Of a stretch of 64,000 nucleotides of DNA, positions 11,503 through 22,700 are shown one piece after another. Every line of letters starts with the position of its first letter. Within the stretch, counting starts at the first letter, position 1. The position numbers and the translations under genes were made by a program. Below the pieces are notes generated by a model. The model did no database searches. It was not told the origin of the DNA and saw only the letters and a list, made by a program, of their open reading frames with translations. The stretch covers positions 5,213,001 through 5,277,000 of the forward strand of contig NC_060022.1 of NCBI RefSeq assembly GCF_021134715.1, read 5' to 3'. Source of the stretch: Daphnia pulex (taxonomy: Eukaryota; Arthropoda; Branchiopoda; Diplostraca; Daphniidae).

Positions 11503-14500
11503 ATGTTTGGCGGCTTACCAACTCCGACCGAAACTGAAGCTCCTGACAATGTCCTGACGGCTGGATCGGCCAGCACGACGGCCAGTGTTGACTATCACCA
11601 CCACCATCATCACGACCATCCGGATTGCGACGGCAGCCCCGGCAGTCATGAAGATCACAACGGCCATCTAACAACATCTCAATCGGCTCACATTACCCTC
11701 AGGTTTGACACAAAATAAAACCCTAATCAATCTAAAATTGTAACCTATCATAATGTAAATCGTTGATTAAAGCAGTAGTAGCTACTACAGCACCTCAGGA
11801 TCAACAGGTGCTCTCAATAATTCCGGCCCTGTCGGCTCTCCTTTGCTCTACTACGACGGACCTCCAAACAGCCACCACTGGATGACTCAAGGTATTTGTT
11901 CATTATCTTTTCATTCATCATTATCTTGGTCCGCAATCGACTCTAATCCCATTTGTAATTGTTGAAGGATCGATGGAGCATCACCCGTCGCAACAGTCTC
12001 AGTCCAACTACGGCGGAGTCATGAGTCGTTACAACAGCGTCGTCAGTTCAGTGCCGTCGACGCCGACGTCGCCTCGCAACAGCACCGGTAGCAGCAACAA
12101 CAGCACGACCGGAGGAAGCGGTACGACTCGCCTTCCGCCTTACGCCACCACTTACGGCGACTACGGAGCAGCGGCGGCTGCAGCGGCGGCCGCAGCGGCA
12201 GCCGCCGCCACCGCTGCCGGATGGCCTAATGTTCCATCCTCGCCTTCCTTTGATTCCAACGGTACGCAATCAAACCCCAAAATTATATTTGATTGAATTT
12301 TGGTTAATAACAAGACAAATTTTATTCCACAGGCCTGGGCGGTAGTTTGCCATCGTCCGGAAGCGGCTGGAACGGCAACGGCGGCCACTCGCGCGGCGGA
12401 CCCAGCAACAACGGCCGCCACCACAGTCTTCCGCACCAATTCGGCAACAGTCCAGCCTCGATGATGCTCAACTCGTATTGCACCATGACCAACAGTAAGT
12501 CACGCCTTTTTTTTCTATCGCCCCCACCATTTAATCAACACACATGTGTGCCTTATAAAAGTCTATTCTTTTGTATTTGGGAGAAAGAAAAGGGCTTCAA
12601 AACTTGTCTCGCGGTAGATCCCAGAGGTACAGTCAAACATGTAGACATACAAACACACAGCCCTCGAAGCCGGCCAAACAATCACAGCTCGTTGAGTGGG
12701 GGGGGGAGCAGAAAAATATTCATAAAAGAGTCGTAGGTTTTGAGACCCAAACAGTTGACTCAACGCACCTGTGCCAATCTTATACAGTGGTATCCACCAT
12801 TACATTGCCCACGCATATACAAGGGCCTATCTACTATATCTGTGCTCTATACCAGGTCATTCGAGGTCAGTAAAGCGAGGCCCATAGTGGTGGTGGGGGG
12901 AGTCCCATTCGATCGGCCTCTTTTGAGATTGAGTCAACATATCATTGGGCCCCCCCTTCCAAACCAAAACAGCGACCTCAAACAACACTGGCCCATGTTT
13001 GCTGATCAATTTCGCAGAAAGCCCAAGTCTGTCCGAGTCGAGGCAAGAAAAATATACGGGGCCCCCTCTTGGTCGCTGACTCGTTTTTTTCCGAGAACCC
13101 ACAAATCTTCCAAAATGCTCAGCTTCACTTTTTGGATTAATCAGCCAAAAAATTATTTTTAAAAAGTTTTTTTTTTTTTGGCGCTACCACATTTTGTGCT
13201 GACACCGGAGCAAATGATATTGACGTCTTCTTCTTCTTCTGTGTGTTTGGGTGGATGGAGGTCAGCATTCGATTTTTTTGTGTCTGCCATTTTTCGCGCT
13301 ACCCAAAACAAAACAAAAAAAGTGGCAAGAAGAAGAAAAAAAACTTTTCCCAAAAAAGCGATAGCGAAAGGTCTTAATCCCGATGACTCGATCCATCCAG
13401 CCGCGTGATTCCAGCAGTCCCGATTTTGTTCTTATAGCTTTTGGCTTGTTTGTTATTTTCGAAAAAAAAGAAGAAACAAATTGAAATTTTTCTCATGAGA
13501 ATGTTGGAATATACGCGCAATCCCGGAGAGGAGCTCCTTCACAAATCTAGCCTGTCCAGTTTTGTTTCGTTCTCTCCGTTGAATGGTGGTGCGGATTCGA
13601 ATTACCACACAGCGGAGAGGTCACGGAAAGCGCATCGTTAGGTTATCAGAGTCGAGGAGAAGTGTGAGCGCTGCTGCTGCTGCTGCTGCTGTGATTTAAT
13701 GATCTTCTTCTTCTTCTCTTCCTATTTAATGGTGTGTCTATACACTACAACTCGTTCACATTTAAATAAGAAAAAAAAAAAGAAAAATATGTGAATTCGA
13801 GACTGGGGTTGAACTTCTGGTTGCCTTGTCGTTATATTATATTATATATTTATTTCATTCCCGGTTGGACTTTTGATGCCATTTTGTCAAGTCGGGCGAA
13901 GGCCACTCGCAGATCCTCTTCATCTGCGTACATGGAAAATTCAACTGGCAGGGGAAAAAACGAACATTTCGTCATGTATTTGAGCAGAGCGTGGTTTCGA
14001 TTCACGGAACTCTGGGCACGCTTCCGCTATTTGTTGCCACTTGTGCTGTGTAATTTTGAGTCTTAAAAAATTGATTCGGATTTAATCTGAATAACCAGCG
14101 CGCAACCTACCAAGTGTCAAAAAAAAAAAAAAGAGTCTTGTTTCTTCGTATGTAACAATTTGTAATTTGGGAGGAAAAGTCGTAAATTGTCTTCCAACTC
14201 TTGTGCATCAGTTACTTGCTGCCCAGCCGACGTTGGACACAAGTTTCGAATTTTTTGGGGAAAGAAAAAGGGGGAGGAGCTGGAGCAGGTCCGAAGTGTT
14301 AACTTCTACAATTCTCCTATTACCGCACACAGCACTCGTGACAGAGAAAAAAGATTCTTCTTCTTCTTTCAACTTCTCGCGGTCCATTTACCACTTTTTT
14401 TTTCTTTCAAATTTCGTAAATCTCAATTTTCAATGTTAGAATGTTGGTTAACATGAGAAATAACGAGGTTTTATTTCGACCCCTTTTTTCTTAACTTTTT

Positions 14501-16467
14501 GAACCCGATGACTTTTTTGTGTGCAAGTTTGACTAACATTTCTCTTATCTTTTCTGTTTTCCCCAAAAGCAGATGAGGATTACGAGCAGGTGGACGGACG
14601 GGAATGCGTCAATTGCGGCTCGATTTCGACGCCGTTGTGGCGTCGCGACGGCACCGGCCATTACTTGTGCAACGCTTGCGGACTCTACCACAAGATGAAC
14701 AACGGCACCCAACGGCCTCTGATCAAGCAAACACGTCGACTGGTAATAATAGCAACAATACTATGTATAACTTGTATAGTCAATTACAATAATCAGTAAA
14801 CAGAGCCCTGATTTGATTATCTGCCACGACGGCAACATGCTGTACGCAGCCAACAAAAACGGTCGGCTTATCGCTGAGACTAATCCGACGTTTTGTAGTA
14901 CATTTCATGACACACCAGATAATTTGGTCCTCATTCGTCTCTTTTGATTTGTTTTCGTCTCATTTTCAGTCGACCACGCGACGTTTGGGCCTGCGGTGCG
15001 CTAATTGCGCTACGACGACGACCTCCCTGTGGCGCCGTAATAACCAGGGCGAAACGGTCTGCAATGCCTGCGGACTCTATTTCAAATTGCACGGCGTCAA
15101 CCGACCCCTAGCCATGAAGAAAGACAACATCCAGGTAATTATTTAAAAAAAATATCGCCAAATAATTTGAAATGCGAATTAACATTTTATTTAATTGAAT
15201 AAATGAACAGACTCGCAAACGTAAGCGAAAGGGAGACACTACACCGGTGAACAAAGTTGTTTTGGGTGCCGCTCCGGCCAGTTCGTCGGGCAGTTCCGGC
15301 TCGGCCGGCCATTCCGGCCACCACCACCACCTGAGCCAGCACCACATCAACAGCAACCAGGGCCAGCAACAACAAGCGCTGACCAGCAGCAGTCTGGCCA
15401 ATCATTTGAATCCGGGATCGCCCACCAATAACTCTTACGGCGCTCCCATCCCCATGATGATGGGCAACAACGGAAGCGGCAAGTTGGTCTACCAACAACA
15501 TCACCAACACCACCACCAGGACCCGGCCAACAGCATCAGTCCCATCCACCACAGCGACTTGATCAAAACCGAGCAGCACTCGGTTCTAAATGGTAAATTT
15601 CTCTTCTGAATCAAACTCGTTCGGTATATTATATGACCTCTCTCTCTCGTGGTCCGTTGGCAATTCTCCCATTTCGTCCATGTTTATCAAACAAAAATTG
15701 GAAATGATTGAACTGGGCGAGAGTATATATGGTTGAATCGTTCGTTGACATATGCTATAAAGTCATCCGCGTCAACCGCGACGTTTCCCAGATAAGCCAA
15801 GGGTTGCGGCGTTTCGAATTGCTTCTTATAGCTTCCTCCATCTGTTTGTCGGATGCTGTTTCATCAGGAAATTCAGTTTTTAAATGAATTTAGATTTTTA
15901 TTTCTATATCAAAGCCTTGGGATTGTATCAATTTTAATTAAAAGTTTCACAATTTTGACCGATCGATTCAATAACTCGACTTTTCTATTTATAGATGGAG
16001 ATTGCTTGTCGCCAGAGAACACGTCGCCCTACGTCAGTGGCAACGCCAGTCCGGTGGAATCTCACCACCACCACCACCATCACCACCAGCAGCAGCAACT
16101 GCACCAACAGTGTTACGAACTGCCGCCCATGACGGCGATGAACATGACGGTTCAGCAACAACACCAGCAGCCGGGCTGCAGCAACAGCGGGGGCCATTAC
16201 AGCAACAACAATTCGCCCGTCTCGTCGTCGTACCCGGGCTCCGTCAGCCCCAACAACAACATCATCTCGTCGCAAACCGGCAGCGGCGGCGGTGGTGGTG
16301 GTTTGAACAACAACGATTTCAACACCTTTTCGGCCTACTACACCACGGCCAGCAACGCCAACAGCAGCCAACAACAGCAACAACACTATTACACCAACGT
16401 GATCCAGCAACAACATTCACCAGACGACTGTTCTGGCGATCAACAACAATCCCTCATGACCAGCTAA
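11503..16467 (+). CDS. GATAe: Two-finger GATA transcription factor, GATAe-like
   Basis: Eight exons join in phase: 11503-11702, 11776-11891, 11968-12261, 12333-12494, 14573-14742, 14970-15134, 15211-15592 and 15995-16467, totalling 653 aa. The N-terminal region is His-, Ser/Thr- and Ala-rich, with a poly-Ala run in exon 3. Exon 5 encodes the N-finger [16 protein letters not shown]...[10 protein letters not shown]. Exon 6 encodes the C-finger [16 protein letters not shown]...[12 protein letters not shown], followed by the basic tail TRKRKRK in exon 7. The C-terminal part is rich in His, Gln, Asn and Ser and contains LIKTEQ, a SUMO-type consensus. Such proteins bind WGATAR DNA in the nucleus; arthropod GATAe acts in endoderm and gut. 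The two-finger assignment is certain. GATAe is preferred because the C-finger is neither pannier-like nor serpent-like, but orthology needs a tree. The exon 5 acceptor is a tandem AAGCAG, so N or T may be coded at the junction. Confidence 0.9.
12495..14572 (+). other. Intron 4 of the GATAe-like gene
   Basis: A 2.1-kb intron just ahead of the N-finger exon. It holds A/T runs, a (CTG)n microsatellite near 13670-13692 and the tRNA relic listed below. No additional exon is supported. Confidence 0.7.
13983..14028 (+). pseudogene. Deleted relic of the initiator tRNA-Met gene
   Basis: The 46 bases beginning AGCAGAGCGTGGTTTCGAT match the complement of the intact tRNA gene at 4630-4701 from its 3' end through the T arm, variable loop and part of the anticodon arm, with two substitutions. 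Twelve bases are missing, including the whole anticodon loop (ctctggg joins directly to cacgcttccgct). Beyond this the similarity ends before the acceptor arm, so no functional tRNA can form. It sits in the sense of the + strand, inside an intron of the first GATA gene. Confidence 0.85.
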
Positions 16468-19400
16468 AGATTAAAAAGACAAACAAAAAAACATAATTTA
16501 CTATTTTATTAGGCTTTAATAATAAGTGACATTTTTTTTTTTGGTTATCTAAAAGGGGTTTCAATTTAATTGCATAACATATTTTTTTTTCATTATTATT
16601 ATTTTGCATGCCTTTTATTTTCATTCATTTTTTTGAATTTTGTAGTTTAGTGACTACAATCTTTGGTGAGTGCTTTCTAGTTCGTCCCTCATTTTCAATT
16701 TTTTGTTTTCAATTATTCATGGTCGCGTCATCAGCGCGCAGTCCTATATTAGTTGACTAATTAATGATTGTAATTCGCTTGTTATTATTTAGTTTTTTCG
16801 CAATTTTCCTTTTTATTTGAGAGTCTCCCGACCTTTTTGTTTTTAAAAATGTTTGATTGAATTGTTCGTCGACCGAGACGACACATTGATGTTATACAGC
16901 CGAGACCAAAGAATATGAAGACGACGACACACGTGCGACATCAAATTGATTCGCGTGTCACATTGACCCTACCACTCCCTTTTCTAGGCGACCCCACCTA
17001 CACATTTGATTTTGATGCTCCAATTGATTTCATTTTTCTCTCGTGAACTCCTTTTTTTTCCATCCTATCCTCTTTCATCGATTTTATGTTCAAATGCTGA
17101 TGCTAGTAATCTCAAATGCTACAAGTGCACTTGTAATCTCTTATATTCAATGTTATGTTGTGTCTGTGTGCGCGCGTTGGAAATCATCTTTCTCCATTTC
17201 GCTTTTTCCTATATCCTTTTTCACCCCCGACAGTTTTTTATTTCTTTTGACTGAAATGTTGTTGTTGTTGTTTCATCTCCTATAAATTTCGATTGCATCC
17301 AATTTGATGATAGGAAGATTTGTCTTACCTGAAACTACTGTGACGTGTATAATCTGTCTGTCTAATGAATGACGATCGATTCATGAATATACTGCTGCAG
17401 TTTTGCATCTGATTTCTGTGTGCTCAATTGTTTGTGTGAATTCTTTTTAGAACAACTTCCAGGCCGGAATATGGGCGCTCATTACGCATTTCTTTTGGTT
17501 TCCTCCCGAATCGGGGACAGTTGGAAACATCTAGTTCCGGAAGGAACACACGAGCGACCAACAAGACTAGTATATTCTCTTTCCACCTTTGTTAGTTGAG
17601 CCTAAATATTATAGTGAAAGAGGAAACTATATTTCCCTCTCTGCTGAACTGCGTTATGTTATGTGCTGTGTGTACGGTGAGCGAGCGCGCGGGAAACGTA
17701 AAAATCGGATATTGACATGACCTGGATTCATTTTTTTCGTTTTCTCTGCTTCCTTTTTTTGTTTCAAAATTTTGGTTTTACTCTCTCTCTCTTATTGTAA
17801 ATGACTTCATCTGTGTACTACATACGTGCGTGTGTGTCTAAACGGGTCTAGTTCACTTTTCGAGTCAAGGCGGGTATTTCGAAATTGGTATTGAGGGGGT
17901 TTTCAAATTCTCCCGTTTCTTGTATACTTTTCTCTTTCTCTCTCTAACTGGATTATTATACAACACTTTTTGAGCTACCCACGTCGTTAATGGAGAGATT
18001 AGGTCCTCTTATCTTTGTGACTTACGTCCCAAACCTCCAAAAAATGACGACCAGTAAATAAAAAGTTCTGTATTGGATGCCGTTAGGAAAAGAGAGAGAG
18101 AAAAAGGGTCCGGAGATTAGAAAAATGGACGAATATTTTTACACTCAGGGTCGTTTATTATAACGGGATACCTTATCCGCACTAATTCTAAAATGACAAT
18201 CCAAAAAGCGCGGGATTTTTGAATTTTCAAAAAAAAAGATTTCTTCACCACGGACTGGGTGGGGCATTATTATATTCTACGAGGTTGGTATACTGAAGTT
18301 TGTTAAGTTGTCTATTAAGCTGTGCTCAATATACATGTCTGGTCTCATATATACTACTTCCCCCCCCCTGCCCCTCGAACCACCCTTGACGCTGACTCCG
18401 TTGTTGTATATATGTTTTGGCTGATAAGAAACCAAACTCTTGCGCTAGCTCACTCGTTGTTGGCTGCGCGTTGCGTTCAATTTTCTTCCCCTTATCTGCA
18501 CCAGTTACAAATACAGTCTGCTGTCTACATATTTACCTGGGCCGGCTTGCGATAGCGTCGTCACGGACACAACTTTCGATAAGAGAAGAAGAAACAGAGA
18601 GAAAGAGAGAGAGAAAAACCGTCCCAACAAATAAAAATTAAAAATTAAAAAAGACACTTGTCTCAAAGTCTTGTCAAAGCCTCTTGTATTCTTTTGGCGT
18701 CGTCTTCAACTTTAAAATTTTTTTCAAATGACATAATGATTTTTGTTTAGTCCCCCCACAAAAATTAGGAAATTGTACAACGTTGTCCGATGGCCATTTT
18801 GAAATGATCCTGGACGCCCCGCCGAGTGTGTCCCCAGGAACAAAGGAGGGTAGGGAGACGAAAAGGTGAGGGATCAGAGTCCGACTGGGCGGCCGCTCCA
18901 CATTGCAACTCGGACGCGCGGAACCAACAGGCTGGTTCGTGCGGTACTACTATACAAGCCAGAGCGCAGAGTGCTGGGGCTTTTGTCGAGGGGAAGAAGA
19001 GAAAAAAAAAGGCTGGGCCACCACCACACGCAACTACAACCTTTTGCTTGAGTTGTGAACCGGCGGAGAGCCAGTTGGCAGCCGACTTTACTCACCTGTA
19101 GCAGCACAACTCGATCCGCCGGCCCGGCTGCCACTTTTGTTTTTTTTCTTTCGTCCAGCAGCAGCAACTTGTGTGTGGGTTTATTTAGCAGAACATCACA
19201 GCCGGAGAAGGTAAGAAGCCAACAACACAAGTTGATTGTCGATCTGTGACCGCAACTCGAGTCCTTCCGTTAGCGACTGCTGGCAGCGTGTATATATCAG
19301 AGTAAGCAGCAGCAATCTCCGGCAAACTATATCGTAGATGATGTTATCCACTTATCCCCCCACCTCTCACCTTGTTGTCTCTATTAGTGCCCACCTACCT

Positions 19401-19717
19401 ACCTGTGGCCATTATCCGCTAGTATTATATCTCAGTTCAAAACTATACTGTTAAGACTAATCAACGGACACTGTTGATGTCGCCCAGTTTTAGTTCAGAT
19501 AGAGTATCGCATGTCGACATCAGGTTATAGTCATCTGGTTATTTATTACATCCGACCAACCGCTATATCACCCGGGGGGTGCATCCCGTTTTTATTAATA
19601 AGACTATATCTGCGCTGCTGTCTAATCTAGCTAGCGATTCCAGGTTTAATTTTTATCGGTTCATTCTAACGTGTGCAATCAGTGAAGTGAATGTGTAACC
19701 TTGTTGGTCTTTTCAGA
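16468..19717 (+). other. GATAe-like 3' UTR, intergenic DNA and serpent-like 5' UTR
   Basis: The first part should be the 3' UTR of the upstream GATA gene, but no clear AATAAA is seen close to the stop. Around 18830-19210 the sequence is richer in G and C and ends in GGAGAAG|GTAAGAAG, a strong splice donor at 19211. Together with the acceptor TGGTCTTTTCAG ending at 19716, this suggests a noncoding first exon (ending 19210) and a 506-nt 5' UTR intron for the serpent-like gene. Confidence 0.5.
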
Positions 19718-22700
19718 ATGGAGAGTACCAACGAAAACAACGAGGAAAAAGTTAAACAAGAGGAACAACAAGAGGAGCAATCCAGCAGCAGTGCCAAACC
19801 ATCTGAAGACAGTCAACCTGAGCAACCGGATGTCAAACCCACTCAAGTTGATCTCTCGGCCATTCCTCCGCTGGTGCATGTCACGGCCGAGGACGCAGTA
19901 GCAGTCGAACCCGATTCGACCGTGATCGAAAATCCCGTCAATTTGAAGGTGGAGGACGCCGCTATGAACGGAGCAGCGGAGGAAGAACAACAAGTAGAGC
20001 CAACGAGAAATCCGGATGGATCTCCTCCTGCTCCGGCCGAAACGACTGAACAGGAGCGCCAGCCGAGATCGTCTCCGCCACCGCTCACGCAGCACGTACG
20101 GACCATCACGCTGACGCCAGACTACCGCCAGTTGCACCAGAGTCAGGAGAACAATCAGCAGGAGACGGCCATGAGCGAGGGCCAGCAGCTGGCCAACGAA
20201 GGGAACACCGCGAATATCTACGTAGAAGAAGGAGCCGTCGATCCTGCCCAACAGGAGGCGACGGACAATGGCTCCTATTACCATCACTACGCCGAAGAGA
20301 ACGGAGCCGGACAATCGGTCCGCTACCGAGAAATGGCTGACGACCACAAGACGGGATCGGTTCAACACACCACGGAGCTGCTGGATGCGGCTGCGGCGGA
20401 AGCCGGAGTCCCGACTGGTTACATCATGATGGAAGGTGAAGAAGACGACCAAGATGACCGGACATCCTATTTAGGCAGCCGTTTGGCCACTTTTCAGGTA
20501 CATCTAACATTATTATCTTGATTGGATTCCGGTAAATCCGTTCGATTGAGGATTTCCCGGGTCACGAAAACAAAAACATTTCACTTGTCGTCCCAGTTTT
20601 GAGCGTGTATAAAGAAGACGATTATTTTCAGCTTGTCATTGAGTCCAGCCGTGATGTCACGGGGGAGACTTGGAAAGATAAGAGAAACAATTTTGACAGT
20701 GATGGGATTAGTTTGATAAGATCGGACATAAAAAGATGGATATTCCTTAAAGACATGCCATGTTTTTCCAAGTCCGTTTTGAAATACAAGAGGCCAGTTT
20801 TTGACTTTTGGAACGCTGGTGCGTTATTATTGACAGTCTGTGAGCTATTGTCGATTGACATTTGGTTTGTCCTGCGTGTTTTAGATGACGTTGGCTCGGC
20901 AGGTGGATCTGGAGGAAGGTGGTAACGGCGGAGGGCCGTCGGCCCATCACTCCCGCGACGAAGACGGCCACGCTTCGTCAGAGGCGGCCGACCACCAGCA
21001 ACAACATCACCAGCAGCAGCAACAGCAGCATTCGGGCCAGCAAGTGTACAGTATGCTGACGCCCACGCGCTACATCATGCGATCCGACTTGTACAACCAC
21101 AAAGGAGAGTTGGACGATTCCACTTACGACCCCAGTAAGTCAAATAAAACATTTGAACTTTGTCCTTGTGGTGGTTATTACACCATCGTGCGATTTTCAC
21201 GCAACTTTTGAATATAGTTTTATTTTCTACCGCTAGATGGCCAGCGCTCGAATTTTTCCACCCCATTCTTTTTGAAATGTTGTAATAACAAATGTTTTCT
21301 TCTTCTCGTGTTGTGTAGGCGGTGAAGTGATGGTCACCGATGGCACAGTGGATAACTTTGGCAGCAATGTCATCCATGTCCACACGACTTCGCTCCAGCC
21401 GCTGCAGACGCTGCAATCGTTCACTTATCCGTCGTCGGACAGGCATTCGCCCAACTCGGCGGCCGCTGCGGCCGCTGCCGCCTACAACACGTCCGACGGC
21501 TACCAGTACCACCAAATCGGGAGCAATTCGAAGCTGCAGACCCAGCAAGAGACGTCGCACCATCACTACACTTCGCTGCTTTCGCACGGCGGCGGAGGAT
21601 CATCGGGATCGTCGTCGGGCCGTCTGGTCGACCCGAGTCTCTACAGCAAACTCGAGGTGACTCCGTCGCAGTACAAGTCGACCCTGCACGGAGCCACCGC
21701 CCAGGTGTACAGCCACAACATCCCGTCGTCGTCGCCCAACCATTCCGGCGTCTACGACCACACGGCCACTTTGTACAGCGCCTCCAATCCGTCGCAGGGC
21801 GCCACCATCACTTACAATCCGTCCAATTCTTCCGGATTGTCCTCCTCTTCCGGCATCGTCATCGGATCTCAGTAAATTTCTACACAATCATTTTCAATCC
21901 ATTCCAGGTGAATAATAATAACAATGAGGATTTTTGTTCGACAGTAAAATGGATGGGATCAATATTCAACTGCCATGGAACTCATCCGAATCACCGTTGG
22001 AATACAATTACGGATCTTACGGAATGGGCGGCGCAGGCTCGCTATCGCTGGACGTGTCGCCAACCGAGTTGAAATCCATGTCCGTCGGCGGGTATTCCGG
22101 CAATTATTCAACGGTCGGTGGCCAATTCACTTCGGTTAGTCCCGCGCCGAGTAATTCCTGGTACAGCCCATCCGACGGCAACGTTCACATCCTGCATACG
22201 GGTGAGATCCTGCGCAAAGTCGATCCAGGTCTGTGTGTCACGTCCAAATTTCGCCTATTCGACACAACAGAAAATTGTTTGGTTCAAATTTCACTCATAT
22301 CCTCCCCTATAGACATAAGACATTCGTTAACTTTTTTAATCCATCGAGAGAGATGCCGATGATTTCGTCAGTTTTGTCTCAGTAGGGAAACCGCAAAAAC
22401 AAAAGATACACGGCAAGGAACAACATCCCAAAGTTCTGCTGGTTATTTCTTGGCCGTCTCCTCTTTCTTTCTATCCGAAAAACATTAGGGAAACGTATAG
22501 TACACACACACACAAACACGAGTGATTTATAGCCCCTACTATACGGGATACACACACACACGCAGAAAAAGAAAACCACTTGGGTTAAAAAGGGAAAAAA
22601 AAAGGCGAAACGACGACGACGAAGAGATGGGCGGCGTGTTTTCTTTATTATTATTATTTCCCTCTCCTCCTTTTGGGGGTCCATCCTTTTCCGACTTGTT

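Noticed and set aside
12048..12439. Minus-strand open frames opposite the GATAe-like exons, rich in Val, Ala and Arg
   Set aside because: They are antisense shadows of the Ala/His/Ser-rich coding repeats, which lack stops on both strands.
15108..16416. Long antisense and alternate-frame openings over the C-terminal GATAe-like exons
   Set aside because: They result from CAG/CAC/AAC-rich repeats. The sense frame contains the finger tail and joins in phase with its neighbours.
19691..19717. Upstream ATG at 19691 as the start of the serpent-like protein
   Set aside because: A strong acceptor (TCTTTTCAG) ends at 19716, so this ATG is most likely intronic. The ATG at 19718 opens the acidic N-terminus.
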